DNA from: Xenophilus sp. L33
GTDB lineage: Bacteria; Pseudomonadota; Gammaproteobacteria; Burkholderiales; Burkholderiaceae_C
Assembly (NCBI RefSeq): GCF_009765735.1
Contig: NZ_LMUW01000207.1
Coordinates: 272,046 to 326,625, forward strand
Reading direction: 5' to 3'
DNA length: 54,580 nucleotides
How positions within the stretch are numbered: position 1 is the first letter of the stretch; the number at the start of each line of letters is the position of its first letter. A program made the translations under genes and the position numbers. Below the pieces are notes generated by a model. It was not told the DNA's origin. It made no database searches and saw only the letters and a list, made by a program, of their open reading frames with translations. Positions 15,740 to 25,082 of this stretch are shown here, in pieces.

Positions 15740-16684
15740 ATGCACCAAACATTCTCGATGAATCCGATGACCGCTTGGTTCGATATGGCTTCGGCGATGG
15801 GTGCCTCGTTTTTCAACGGCGCTGCGATTGCCGCACTCACGCCCCATTCGATGACAGAAGTTCACGACAGCCACTGTCTATTCGTGCCCCAGAGTGCGAT
15901 GGTAGGTCGGGCCCCCATGGTTGTGATGTTGCACGGCGCCGGCCAAGACCCACACGATTTCGCGACAGGCACCGCGATGAACGCTGCGGCCGAACGGCAT
16001 GGCTTCGTGGTCCTCTATCCCTGCCAAAGCGCTCGCGACAATGCGCACCAATGCTGGAATTGGTTCCATCCAGATCACCAGTCGCGCGAGGGAGGCGAGC
16101 CGGATCGCATCACCTCCTTGGTCCGCAGGGTCGCGGGAGATCTTGACGTGGACACCGACCGGATCTACGTCGCCGGCTTGTCGGCAGGCGGCGCGATGGC
16201 GGCGCTTCTTGGAGAGCTTTTTCCGGACGTCTATGCCGCCGTCGGCGTGCACTCCGGCCTGGCGGCCCTGGCAGGCACGGACCTGTCTTCTGGTTTGGCA
16301 GCCATGCGCGGGAACGTTCGCGAGCCCACGACTCCGACAGGCATCCCGACGATCGTCTTTCACGGTGACAAGGACGTCATCGTCCACCCAGTCAACGGTC
16401 TCCAGGTCATGCAAGCATGCTTTGGAACCGAAGAGCCCGACGAGACGCATCGGGAACCCGGGCACGAGGGTCGCCAGTTCACGCGGCACGAATATATGGG
16501 ACAGGACAACACCGTTTGCGGTGAGCACTGGGTTTTACACGGTGGCGGTCATGCATGGTCTGGAGGGTGCGCAGCCGGTTCGCATGCCGATCCCCTCGGC
16601 CCAAACGCCAGCGAGGAAATGCTCCGCTTTTTCGAACGGCGAAAACGGTCTCCATGGCCGCAGAATATTGCATCGCGTATCTGA
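15740..16684 (+). CDS. PHB-depolymerase-family esterase
   Basis: An alpha/beta hydrolase of the polyhydroxybutyrate depolymerase/LpqC esterase family, 314 residues from the ATG at 15740. That start is tentative, with no clear ribosome binding site. The nucleophile is Ser148 in GLSAGGAM, the acid Asp212 in FHGDKDVIVHP, and the base His271 in GGGHAWSGG. The oxyanion region is VVMLHGAGQDPHDF (61-74). The catalytic triad is complete and spaced as in the family. No signal peptide is obvious, so it may act on intracellular PHB oligomers or other esters. It is convergent with the DUF2252 gene. Confidence 0.88.
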   Translation: MHQTFSMNPMTAWFDMASAMGASFFNGAAIAALTPHSMTEVHDSHCLFVPQSAMVGRAPMVVMLHGAGQDPHDFATGTAMNAAAERHGFVVLYPCQSARDNAHQCWNWFHPDHQSREGGEPDRITSLVRRVAGDLDVDTDRIYVAGLSAGGAMAALLGELFPDVYAAVGVHSGLAALAGTDLSSGLAAMRGNVREPTTPTGIPTIVFHGDKDVIVHPVNGLQVMQACFGTEEPDETHREPGHEGRQFTRHEYMGQDNTVCGEHWVLHGGGHAWSGGCAAGSHADPLGPNASEEMLRFFERRKRSPWPQNIASRI

Positions 16685-16769
16685 GCCGCTGGCCCGCTGA
16701 TGCCCTCGGCACCCATTTGTCGGGCCAACGACTACACCCAGGCATCGCGGCCGCCTTCCACTCCCCCAT

Positions 16770-18017
16770 TTAACCAGGCGTGCCTACCATGCCGAGCGCA
16801 TACTGCCTGCAATGCTCAAGGTAGGCACGTTCGTGAGAGGCAACGAGCTCGACCACGCTCTTCCACAGCCAGGACGGCGCATCCAGCGACTTTGATTGCC
16901 CACGCGTCAGCTCTGCTCTCCACGCTTTTCTCGCCCGCTCGTCGAGTTGTCGCGCATGCGCGCGGCCGACCACGCGTGCCAAATAGTAGGCGCACTTCGT
17001 TGCCTGGTCCGCATCGAGTGACTCGAGCTCGAGTTTCAAATCCTGTGGCAGCAACTCGCGTACGAAGACCGATCGCTTCATGAACCGCGCGCCAGCCATG
17101 CGATCGCCCAGGTGTGGCGACATGTGACGCGCGCCCTCTATCACTCGCAACGAGTTGTCTCGCGGCATGTCGGTGTCGGCATAGGCCGGTGCCACGGCCC
17201 GGGTTGCCTCCTTGATGTCCAACAAGCAGAAGTCCCTGCCCTTGGTGGCGTTCTTGCCGACGTCCAGCAGTGCCGCATATCGAAGCCGGCCCAATGAGCT
17301 GCAGCCCTTCATCCAATAGGCCACGTCAAGGAACTCGACCTTGGCGTCGTCGTCTCGATGCTGCAGCCGCGTAATCAAAGACTGAATTTCCTCCGACTCT
17401 GCCAATGCCAGCACGGCTTTGCGCTCGTCGGCAGACACTGACCAGAAGCGCCGCCCGAGCGGCACCTGGACAGTTGCGCCTTCGACGCGCTCTTCGGCGA
17501 GATGACGCCAACTTCGGCGCCCCGCCTGCCGCAGAGCCTGGTCGACGATAACGGGGCGCTCGACGGTCGACAGCTTCCGTGTCGATGCGAAGGCATCCCT
17601 GTAGCCCCTGACCAGTTCTTCGGTCATGCGCGCGGTGGTCACGCCAGGCAGGTCCGACCCGCGGGCCGCCATGGCGAGAGACAGAGCCAGACGCACAAGA
17701 TCGTGAGCAGGATTGCCAATCACGGTCTGGTCGAAGTCTCGGATCTGGATGTCGATGGTCCCTTGAGAATCGGAGATCGGACCCAGGTTGCCCACGTGAC
17801 AGTCGCCGCAGATCCAGATCGCGGGGCCCTCGGGCAAGGTATGCCGAGGAATCGACTCCAGCCATTCATAAAACTGCAAGGTATTGCCGCGCACATAGGC
17901 ATGCGCGGAGCGGGCCATCTTCTGACGCCGCGCCGACGTCAAGACGGGTTCGCGGGCTGAGAAATGTGGTGGTCGCCGAGTTTTGGCAGACGAATGCGCA
18001 TCGGCGCGGGTACTCAC
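16770..18017 (-). CDS. DUF2252 protein
   Basis: A 415-residue DUF2252 protein. The start is placed at the GTG complementary to 18015-18017 because GGAAAG precedes it; the open frame upstream has no support. Hallmarks are KMARSAHAYVRGNTLQFYEW near residue 35, WICGDCHVGNLGP, DFDQTVIGNPAHDLVRL (a kinase-like HxDxxxxN and DFD arrangement), and ARVVGRAHARQLD in the C-terminal part. The GDCHxGN and DFD motifs make this family a distant relative of protein- and aminoglycoside-kinase folds; the substrate is unknown. Confidence 0.87.
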   Translation of the reverse strand: MSTRADAHSSAKTRRPPHFSAREPVLTSARRQKMARSAHAYVRGNTLQFYEWLESIPRHTLPEGPAIWICGDCHVGNLGPISDSQGTIDIQIRDFDQTVIGNPAHDLVRLALSLAMAARGSDLPGVTTARMTEELVRGYRDAFASTRKLSTVERPVIVDQALRQAGRRSWRHLAEERVEGATVQVPLGRRFWSVSADERKAVLALAESEEIQSLITRLQHRDDDAKVEFLDVAYWMKGCSSLGRLRYAALLDVGKNATKGRDFCLLDIKEATRAVAPAYADTDMPRDNSLRVIEGARHMSPHLGDRMAGARFMKRSVFVRELLPQDLKLELESLDADQATKCAYYLARVVGRAHARQLDERARKAWRAELTRGQSKSLDAPSWLWKSVVELVASHERAYLEHCRQYALGMVGTPG

Positions 18018-18195
18018 CTGGACGCTTTCCACACGATGCGAGCGACAGCAAGGTGAGTCTTCAATATCATTTTGCGCAAGAAAATCTCCGATCAATGTGA
18101 TTCGCAAGCTTGGCCGGTGGCAGCCTGCAGTACGAGCATAGGTTTGAATCACCCGGCTACACGTGAGCCGCGGCGGCAGCTTCCTGTAGGACCCT

Positions 18196-18557
18196 CTATA
18201 CCCAGCGCCCTCCGACTCGCGCTTTGGGGGCATAGCGGTCCGGAAGCCAGAAGCAATCCCACTGCTGCGCATAGTGCGTGCAATCGAGCGCCTCCCACCC
18301 GGCAAGCCTGTTCTGATCGTCGAGTACTTCGATCAGCAGCGGGTCGTAGAGCACCGGGCTCTCAACGGGCGCGTAGCCCTGCTCGGGCTCGACACACCTA
18401 CGGAATGCCGCGGCGCGGTCCGCCCCTCGATGAGACGCGAACCGAACATGAGCACGCCACGAATGCCCTCCTGGGGTCGGTACCGGGGGATGAATTTGCC
18501 AACATGGCGCCGCAGTTCGATTTGCACTCGCATGGCGCAAGAATACTGGATATTCAT
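18196..18557 (-). pseudogene. Frameshifted hypothetical gene
   Basis: An ATG complementary to about 18555-18557 opens MNIQYSCAMRVQIELRRHVG and continues as GVLMFGSRLIEGRTAPR. The coding character then passes to another frame (CVEPEQGYAPVESPVLYDPL, then WEALDCTHYAQQWDCFWLPD) down to 18196. The switch lies in the GC-rich stretch around 18405-18420. The joined product would have about 120 residues. The family is not recognised, and one base of sequencing error could also explain the break. Confidence 0.5.
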
Positions 18558-18644
18558 CCAGTAAATGTCGAACCCAAACCTCAGCCACTACATGTAGGAC
18601 GCACACCTACAGGCCGCCCGTCGTGATGCCTACAAAGTTAGCGG

Positions 18645-18660
18645 AGGGAACAAGTTCCCT
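18645..18660. promoter_or_regulatory. Palindrome AGGGAAC-AA-GTTCCCT before DUF4331
   Basis: A perfect 7-base inverted repeat around AA, 49 bases before the GTG of the DUF4331 gene. A TTTACA at 18673-18678 follows. It is a plausible operator, or an element for an alternative sigma factor using a GGAAC -35, but no regulator gene is adjacent. Confidence 0.45.
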
Positions 18661-18708
18661 TTCATTCGCGCCTTTACATGCCCATTACCAAATTATTTAG
18701 GACCTCGC

Positions 18709-20223
18709 GTGAAAGCCAAATCCCTAGCACTCTCAGTGGCGACGCTGCTGTGTGCCGCATCCTTCGGTTCGTGGGCCTCCAGCCATCGGGAGGCGCCTTT
18801 CATCAGCGGGCTCCCGCAACTGGATGCGACCGACCTGTACATGTTCCGCAGCTACGAAACCGGGCGACAAGACTTCGTCACGATCCTGGCGAACTACCAG
18901 CCGTTCCAGGATCCGCAGGGCGGCCCGAACTTCTTCATGTTCAATCCCGACGGGCTGTATGAAGTTCACATCGACAACAACGGCGACGGCGTCGAGGACC
19001 TGACGTTCCAATTCCAGTTCCAGAACACGTCGAAGTCGACCGCTCTCCCGGTGGGCGGCAAGCAGGTCAAGATTCCGCTGATCACGAGCGGACCGATCAC
19101 TTCGGTCAACCCGGCGACCCTCAATGTGCGCGAGACATTCACGCTGAACGTCGTGCGAGGCGGCGCGCGCAACGCGTCTCGCGTGCCGGTCACCAACGCG
19201 GCAACTGGCGCGACCGTCTTCGACAAGCCGGTCGACAACGTTGGCGAAAAGGTGTTCCCGAACGGGTACGCCGCCTATGCCAAGCAGCACATCTACAGCG
19301 TCAACATCCCCGGTTGCGCTGTGCCAGGCCGCGTTTTCGTCGGGCAGCGCAAGGAGTCCTTCTACATCGCAGTCGGCAAGATCTTCGACCTCTTCAACCT
19401 CAACCCGCTCGGGCCGGAGAACGCGGGCAACAACAACGACCTCGAGGGCAAGAACGTCAGCACGCTGGCGCTCGAATTGCCGATCTCGTGCGTCACCGCG
19501 GGCGGCGATCCGGTCATCGGCGCGTTCACGACCGCCAGCGTGCGGCAGGCGCGCCTGATCAACCCGTCGCCGGACACCGGCCTCAACAAGGCATCGCTGG
19601 AAGGCGGTTCGTGGGCGCAGGTTTCGCGGCTCGGCATGCCGCTCGTCAACGAGGTCGTGATCGGCCTCGAGGACAAGGACAAGTTCAATGCATCGCGGCC
19701 CAAGGACGACGCGGCCAACTTCGCCGACTACGTGACCAACCCCGTGCTGCCTACCGTGATCGAGAGCCTGTTCCCGTCCGCAAAGGCACCGACCAACTTC
19801 CCGCGCACCGACCTGGTGACCGTGTTCCTCAAGGGCATTGCCGGACTGAACCAACCGGCGCACGTGACGCCGTCGGAAATGTTGCGGTTGAACACCTCGA
19901 CACCGGTGACCGCGCCTGCCGCGCAAAGTTCGCTCGGGGTCGCCGGCAAGGACAACGCAGGCTTCCCGAACGGTCGCCGCCCGGCGGACGACGTGGTCGA
20001 CTTGTCGTTGCGCGTATCGATGGGCGCACTGTGCGTGCTCACCGGCGCTGCCGACACCCTGCAGGTCGGCTGCAAGCCTTCCGACGCACCCGCAGGCGGC
20101 CTGGCCTTGACCGATGGCGTGCGCAAGACAGCGGCCAACTACGATACCGTCTTCCCGTACATGACGACTCCGATCACCGGCAACTTCAATCCGCCGGCGG
20201 CCGCTGGATCCACCTATCCGTGA
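18709..20223 (+). CDS. Exported DUF4331 protein
   Basis: A 504-residue protein starting at GTG 18709, with AGGA 7 bases upstream. It has a Sec signal peptide (MKAKSLALSVATLLCAASFG, cleavage after WAS) followed at once by SSHREAPFISGLPQLDATDL, the DUF4331 signature that includes a conserved HREAP. The domain continues through RSYETGRQDFVTILANYQPF and a repeated DDVVDLSLRV segment near the C-terminus. The family is widespread in bacterial envelopes and its function is unknown; Asp/Asn-rich loops such as DNNGDGVEDL suggest calcium binding. It forms an operon with the lipoprotein gene that follows 13 bases later. Confidence 0.92.
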   Translation: MKAKSLALSVATLLCAASFGSWASSHREAPFISGLPQLDATDLYMFRSYETGRQDFVTILANYQPFQDPQGGPNFFMFNPDGLYEVHIDNNGDGVEDLTFQFQFQNTSKSTALPVGGKQVKIPLITSGPITSVNPATLNVRETFTLNVVRGGARNASRVPVTNAATGATVFDKPVDNVGEKVFPNGYAAYAKQHIYSVNIPGCAVPGRVFVGQRKESFYIAVGKIFDLFNLNPLGPENAGNNNDLEGKNVSTLALELPISCVTAGGDPVIGAFTTASVRQARLINPSPDTGLNKASLEGGSWAQVSRLGMPLVNEVVIGLEDKDKFNASRPKDDAANFADYVTNPVLPTVIESLFPSAKAPTNFPRTDLVTVFLKGIAGLNQPAHVTPSEMLRLNTSTPVTAPAAQSSLGVAGKDNAGFPNGRRPADDVVDLSLRVSMGALCVLTGAADTLQVGCKPSDAPAGGLALTDGVRKTAANYDTVFPYMTTPITGNFNPPAAAGSTYP

Positions 20224-20236
20224 ACAGGAGCCAAAG

Positions 20237-20539
20237 ATGAAGCAACGAAACAGTCGATCGCGGATGCTGGCGCTTGCCTCGTGTCTCAGCATCGTGGCTC
20301 TGACCGGATGTGGTGGTGGAGGCGGAGGTGGCTATTCGTTTCCGATCACGCCAACAGGCTCAGGCACGTCGAGCGGGGCCCAGCTGTCGATGATCCCCTC
20401 ATCCGCGCTCACGAGCAGCAACGCGTTCATTGCCTATCTCAAGCAACTGATCGCTGCCACCTCGGACACGGCGCAACCGGTGCAGCTCGGCAACGCCGTG
20501 GCGCCGGTCGACGACATGGCACCTGCAGCCAATCTGTAG
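20237..20539 (+). CDS. Small lipoprotein with polyglycine linker
   Basis: A 100-residue lipoprotein. The signal runs from residues 1 to 24 with lipobox LTGC (Cys25). Seven glycines follow immediately, then YSFPITPTGSG. The mature part is short, Ser/Ala-rich and without a recognised domain. AGGAG precedes the ATG by 8 bases. The tight spacing after the DUF4331 gene suggests the two work together at the envelope, with the glycine run acting as a flexible tether. Confidence 0.8.
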   Translation: MKQRNSRSRMLALASCLSIVALTGCGGGGGGGYSFPITPTGSGTSSGAQLSMIPSSALTSSNAFIAYLKQLIAATSDTAQPVQLGNAVAPVDDMAPAANL

Positions 20540-20649
20540 ATCGGTTGAGCGGTCGCTGCGCGCTTCTTCAAAGGCGCCGGCGACCGCGATTCACTGATCC
20601 GTTTCGAAGTCCTTCACGTAAAGAAAGGTGCATACGCGAAGGACAAGAA

Positions 20650-20913
20650 TTGAGATACGAGCTATTGCAGCGCCTGGCGGATCTTGCGTTGCCGGTGACG
20701 ATTGAACATCCTGATGATGTAGATAGGGTGCGGAGCTATTTGGCAGCCCGACTCGTGATCGCCACCATTCCTGAAGTCTTGCGCTCCGGCGCAAAGGCCT
20801 TCCAGGCGCCGGCCCAGGTGCTCTCGGTCACTGCTGAAGGGCTTCGCACGCTGCGTCGTTCCAAGCGCCGGGCCATGTGGGCTGGGGATCAGCCACCCGG
20901 CCATCTGCCTTGA
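20650..20913 (+). CDS. Small hypothetical protein
   Basis: The start is TTG 20650, preceded by AAGGA six bases away. It encodes 87 residues: a helical first half (YELLQRLADLALPVTIEHPD) followed by VRSYLAARLVIATIPEVLRS and a basic tail (RTLRRSKRRAMW). The composition is coding-like and the ribosome binding site good, but no family is recognised. The 3' end overlaps the relic of the NAD-binding gene on the other strand. Confidence 0.55.
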   Translation: MRYELLQRLADLALPVTIEHPDDVDRVRSYLAARLVIATIPEVLRSGAKAFQAPAQVLSVTAEGLRTLRRSKRRAMWAGDQPPGHLP

Positions 20914-21681
20914 CCGCGGCGCGAGGTCGCGTGCGAAGAGCGCCGGACCCGCAACCAAGCATGCTTGCGTCCAAGGTAGCCAGGGCCGATCGTCTTGAGG
21001 GCAGCTGGCCGGATACCCAACGCCTCCAAGGTCGGAAGTCGTCCGCTGAGAACGTTCGGAGTTTGCATGGACCGCAAGTTGTCGCGCGACATCACCGGCT
21101 CTCCCGGCAGGTGTTCCATGACAGCTGCCTGAAGCGTTCCGAGGGCTCGGGGAAGCGCCACGATGGGCTTCTTGTGACCCGACCATTCCCCCGCAAATCT
21201 GACCAATTGCGCCAAGGTAAAAACGTCGGGACCAGCGCATTCGAAGCACGGTCACGTCGAGGCCTGAGCCCTCGAGCACAGTCTCACCTGCTGCCTTCGA
21301 ACGCAGATAGCGGCTCAGCCTGCCGCTGTCCACGCCGAGGGCGCTCACATGGACGATGCGCCTCACACCGGTCGATTTGCACGCTTCAACCAGCGACCGA
21401 ACCAGGTCGACATGAACCCGGGCAAACTGTGTGTCGTCTCCGTGCAGAATCGCCACCAAATTGACCACTGCGGCCTTCCCCTCGACAAGCTTGACGAGTT
21501 GGCTCGGGTCACCAATATCCGCGCTGAACAGTGCGACAGGCCTTGGCATCCGCAACAGCGCCTCTTGCGACATGTGCCGGGTCGGCACAGTGAGCTGCGG
21601 CGCCTGCTCCGAGGCGGCCAACAATGCACAAAGACTTCTTCCGACGAAGCCGGTGCCCCCGAGAATCAGAATGTCTTGCAT
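20889..21681 (-). pseudogene. NAD(P)-binding complex-I NDUFA9-like protein with internal deletion
   Basis: The 5' part from the ATG complementary to 21679-21681 reads MQDILILGGTGFVGRSLCAL, a Rossmann motif GGTGFVG, and continues through VHVSALGVDSGRLSRYLRSK and LDVTVLR. The next recognisable residues are in another frame: GPDVFTLAQLVRFAGEWSGH, ALPRALGTLQ, MSRDNLRSMQTPNVL, ending GPGYLGRK. In intact relatives some 50-60 residues (PSVIFG to the second strand of the substrate domain) lie between these parts. So an internal deletion of about 150-170 bases also shifted the frame. The gene is dead. Confidence 0.75.
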
Positions 21682-21890
21682 AGGTGTCTCATGGCGTTGT
21701 GCGCCCCTTTGCCCGGCAAAGGAAAAATGTCCGCAGCAATATTACGCGCGAGCAGCAACTGCCATTCGGATGTTGGACTACGCCACCCGGCGTAGGGTTT
21801 ACTCCTGCAGCGCATGCCAATCGGCTCCGACTTGAGGAGCCCGGCCAGCTAGCGGCACACTCCCGCCGTCCCACAACGGAGGCACCTGAC

Positions 21891-22361
21891 ATGACCGACG
21901 ATCCTGGCAAGATCCCGCTCGAAGACAGGCGGGTCACCCTTGACGACATGCACAACGTCCGCGCGTGGATGTCATATCTTGATTGCGACGAGGCAGAGCT
22001 GCGGCTCGCTGTCCGCAAGGTAGGAGATCGGGTGGCGGACGTGCGGGCCTTCCTGGTCGAGATAGCCGAAGCGATTGCCAAGCCTAGCGGCTCCGATGGC
22101 TCCAATGGCTTGCCACGGAGGCTAAAGCGCAACTTTCAGACTCCCGTACGGCCGCAAGCGACAGCCAAAGCAATCGAGATCGAGAAGGCGAATCGCCTCA
22201 AGGCAAGTGCTCGCCTGGTAGGACCTCCGCCGTCAGCGGACGTCGGAAATGTCGGAGGCGTGTCCGTTGTGGCTGCTGCCAACATTCCCGTACCTACCGA
22301 CGAGAACCCGCCATGCCCGACAGACCCATCGCCCCCGTCGACAAAGCCAAGACCAGCTTGA
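21891..22361 (+). CDS. DUF3606 protein
   Basis: The ATG at 21891 is preceded by GGAGG 9 bases away. The first 58 residues match DUF3606 (VTLDDMHNVRAWMSYLDCDE, then LRLAVRKVGDRVADVRAFL), a small helical domain common in Burkholderiales and Rhizobiales stress regions. It is followed by about 100 residues of low-complexity, Ala/Pro/Lys-rich tail, longer than the usual 60-80 residue proteins. The last 16 codons overlap the next gene. Confidence 0.75.
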   Translation: MTDDPGKIPLEDRRVTLDDMHNVRAWMSYLDCDEAELRLAVRKVGDRVADVRAFLVEIAEAIAKPSGSDGSNGLPRRLKRNFQTPVRPQATAKAIEIEKANRLKASARLVGPPPSADVGNVGGVSVVAAANIPVPTDENPPCPTDPSPPSTKPRPA

Positions 22362-22606
22362 TCGAAAGCAAAGCAATGCACACGGAAATTCATCGCGGCC
22401 GCGCAATCACCTGCGAAGTCCAGATCGCTCGAAACGGAGCGGTGATGTGGAGATGCGAGATTGAAGGCCTTCCGACTGCGCTCGGCGTGCGTTCGTCTAC
22501 CAGCGCCAAGGTGACGCCGGCCGAAGTGATGGTCGAGGCTGTGGGTGCGGCTCATCGGGTCATCGATCGCGCGCTCGGAGCAGAAGACGAACCGTCTGAC
22601 CTTTGA
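22313..22606 (+). CDS. Hypothetical 97-residue protein
   Basis: The ATG at 22313 lies inside the end of the DUF3606 gene in another frame. The product (HTEIHRGRAITCEVQIARNG, then MWRCEIEGLPTALGV) looks like a small beta-sheet domain followed by a helix (AEVMVEAVGAAHRVIDRAL). No family is recognised. The overlap suggests translational coupling with the DUF3606 gene. Confidence 0.6.
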   Translation: MPDRPIAPVDKAKTSLIESKAMHTEIHRGRAITCEVQIARNGAVMWRCEIEGLPTALGVRSSTSAKVTPAEVMVEAVGAAHRVIDRALGAEDEPSDL

Positions 22607-22850
22607 CAATTTAGTGCCCACGGGCTCCGTGCAGTGCATATGCGCCGCTCGTGGCTCAAGAGTTTGCCGAGTGCCAACCGTGAGTCATCGCCAAAGGTTG
22701 GATTTCAGAGAACATCGAACAAGGCTTCGAGCCGAAGGCAGCTTTGAGCCAGGGCCGCCGTTCGGCAGAAAAATTGCGGCCGGCAGCAACCAGTCTTGCG
22801 CGCACAGCCAAACCCACAAGCCTCTCTCTGGGCCAGTGACACGTTGTTCA

Positions 22851-23210
22851 TGCGGCACGGGCGGCTCGATCATCCTGACCGGTTCGAGCGCCGGCACCAC
22901 GGGTGCCCCGGGAATGACCGCGTACAGCGCCAGCAAAGCGGCGGTCCGCAATCTCGCAAGAACCTGGGCGGAGGACTTGAAGGGCACCGGCATACGGGTG
23001 AACGTGCTGTCGTCAGGGGCCACGGCGACCGAACTTGCGAAGGCGGCGCTGGGCGAGGAAGGCCAGAAGGCCTATGCAGCGATGACGCCGCTGCAGCGCA
23101 TGGCCGACCCGTCCGAGATCGGCGCCGCAGCGGCATTCCTTGCCTCGTCGGACAGCAGTTTCATGACTGCCAGCGAGATCGCGGTCGACGGCGGCCTGGC
23201 GCAGCTTTGA
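22851..23210 (+). pseudogene. C-terminal fragment of an SDR oxidoreductase
   Basis: The frame ending at 23210 carries the second half of a classical SDR: GGSIILTGSSAGTTGAPGMT, the active-site YSASKAAVRNL (Tyr-xxx-Lys), IRVNVLSSGATATEL, and the C-terminal DPSEIGAAAAFLASSDSSFM, ending EIAVDGGLAQL. The NAD-binding half (TGxxxGIG) is absent: the frame upstream of 22851 has no SDR features. This is a 5'-truncated remnant, without a start of its own. Confidence 0.78.
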
Positions 23211-23552
23211 TTTGCCCGGGAGCGTGACCATGCGCTTCGCCGTCATTTGCTTCGGCAAGATCAGACAGGCGCTTGCCAAGCCCTTCGCCAGCATGCGGTT
23301 CAGGACGATGACTCGGCAGCGCCATTCCGCCCTGTTCGCCGCCACTTGGGGCGCGCTTCACATGTCCTGAACACCGCTAGGCGCTTATTTCGTCAATAGA
23401 GATCAAGTCAATGAACTCGCTCGAGCCGCAGCTCGATGCCGCGCCGCTTGCACTAGCGGCATGGGGTCGTCCATTGCGTTTCCCGATGCGGCCGATCGGC
23501 CCAGTAGTTTGACGCTGTCATCCGCGCTCAGGAAACTGGATGCTTCCTTTCC
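23211..23552. other. Intergenic region before the catabolic operon
   Basis: Some 340 bases without a gene. Composition is mixed with one slightly AT-richer part at about 23380-23410. It contains the LysR-type site at 23473-23487 and presumably the promoter of the amidase operon. Confidence 0.5.
23473..23487. promoter_or_regulatory. LysR-type site, copy 1
   Basis: ATTGCGTTTCCCGAT, followed by GCGGCCGATCGGCC. It shares its first ten bases with the sites at 29873 and 32384. The right half is degenerate, but the CGATCG block ten or so bases on is kept. It lies about 65-85 bases before the amidase start, as expected for a LysR activator. Confidence 0.6.
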
Positions 23553-25082
23553 TTGCCTTGGTGCCCTATTGCTTTGAACACCGATCTCACCCCGGCCGAC
23601 TCGTCGATTGCGGCGAAGCTGCCGCTGCTGCGGCTAACGCTTTCCGAGGCCGTCGTGCTGCTGCGCAGGGGCGATCTGAAGGCCGAGAACTATGCAGCCG
23701 CATTGCTGCAGAGATGCTACGACGGCGCATCGCTCAACGCCTTCATCCACATCGACGCATCGGCACTGCTGCAACGTGCTCGGGCGGCCGACCTGGCACA
23801 TGCCGCGGGTCGCATCGGCGGTACTCTGCACGGCGTGCCGCTGGCGCTCAAGGACAACATCCCGAGCGAAAGCCTGCCGACCACCGGCGGCACCGCCGCA
23901 TTGAGCGGCGAACGCAGCCGGAGCAGCGCGCCGGTCGTCGAGCGGCTCTATGCGCAAGGCGCGCTGCTGCTAGGCAAGAACGGCATGCATGAACTGGCCA
24001 TGGGCTGGACCAGCGACAACCCACACTTCGGCCGGGTCGGCAACCCGCATGCGCCGCATCGACTGGCCGGCGGCAGCAGCGGCGGTAGCGCGGCCGCAGT
24101 GGCCGCGCTGATGGTGCCGGCGGCGATCGGCAGCGACACCAACGGTTCGATCCGGATCCCGGCGGCGCTGTGCGGCGTCGCCGGTTTCCGGCCTTCGGTC
24201 GGCCGCTATCCGACCGAGGGCCTCATGCCGCTGTCGCACACGCTTGACACGGTCGGGCCGATCGCACGCTGCGTGCGCGACCTCGCGCTGCTCGACGCGG
24301 TGATGGCGGGCCAGCCTGCCGGAACGCCCGTGCGGGACCTGGTGGGCGTGCGCATCGCGCTGTCGCCGCGCTACTACCTGTCGCAATTGGAGCCGCCGGT
24401 CGAGCGGGTCTTCGAGGCCGCGCGCCGTCGTCTCGTCGCAGCTGGTGCGGTGCTGGTCGAGGCCGACGTGCCGGGCCTCGACCCATCGATCGCCGACATC
24501 GCGCCGCTGCTGATTCGCCACGAATCTGCCACCGCACTGCCTGGTTGGCTGGCGGCCCACACCGGCGGCATCTCGATCGCACAGCTGATCGACTCGGCCG
24601 GCAGCGATCTTGCTGAAGGGCTGCGGGCCGGACAGCGAGACATTGGCAGCGAGGAAGCCCGTCGCGCCTATCATGCGGCATTGCAGCGCAGAGCCTTGCT
24701 GAGCGAAACGCTGCAGCGCTACTTCGCCGCGCAGCGTGCCGACCTCTTGATGCACCCCGTGCTTCGGGTCGCAGCGCCGGTCGCGGCCACCCACGGCTCC
24801 AGGATCTCGCCGGCGCCGGCGGTCCCGCTGGCCGACGGCAGCCTCATGAGCGCGCGCGATGCCTACGCCCGCAACGTATCGCCGGCCAGCGTCGCCGCGC
24901 TCCCAAGCCTGGTGCTGCCCGGCGGCATGAGCCCCGATGGCCTGCCGATCGGCATCGCCTTCGACGCCCCGCACGGCAGCGACGCGCGGCTGCTCGCGCT
25001 CGGCGCCGCGCTAGAAGGGGCGCTGCGCGACGAAGCCCGGACTGCCTTCTCCTTGGCTACCGACATCCAGGCCACCCCATGA
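23553..25082 (+). CDS. Amidase-signature family hydrolase
   Basis: A 509-residue amidase-signature enzyme that hydrolyses an amide or related bond. The Ser-cisSer-Lys triad is complete: Lys100 (LALKDNI), cis-Ser175 in GGSSGGSA and nucleophile Ser199 in GSDTNGSIRIPAA. The C-terminal part (LPSLVLPGGMSPDGLPIGI) is also typical. The start is uncertain: TTG at 23553 or TTG at 23574, neither with a clear ribosome binding site. The stop overlaps the ABC ATPase start (ATGA). The operon suggests it releases an acid or amine from an amide imported by the adjacent transporter. Confidence 0.9.
   Translation: MPWCPIALNTDLTPADSSIAAKLPLLRLTLSEAVVLLRRGDLKAENYAAALLQRCYDGASLNAFIHIDASALLQRARAADLAHAAGRIGGTLHGVPLALKDNIPSESLPTTGGTAALSGERSRSSAPVVERLYAQGALLLGKNGMHELAMGWTSDNPHFGRVGNPHAPHRLAGGSSGGSAAAVAALMVPAAIGSDTNGSIRIPAALCGVAGFRPSVGRYPTEGLMPLSHTLDTVGPIARCVRDLALLDAVMAGQPAGTPVRDLVGVRIALSPRYYLSQLEPPVERVFEAARRRLVAAGAVLVEADVPGLDPSIADIAPLLIRHESATALPGWLAAHTGGISIAQLIDSAGSDLAEGLRAGQRDIGSEEARRAYHAALQRRALLSETLQRYFAAQRADLLMHPVLRVAAPVAATHGSRISPAPAVPLADGSLMSARDAYARNVSPASVAALPSLVLPGGMSPDGLPIGIAFDAPHGSDARLLALGAALEGALRDEARTAFSLATDIQATP

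Noticed and set aside
18733..20292. Long open frame of 519 codons opposite the DUF4331 gene
   Set aside because: Arginine- and valine-rich antisense shadow of a strongly supported gene; no ribosome binding site or family features.
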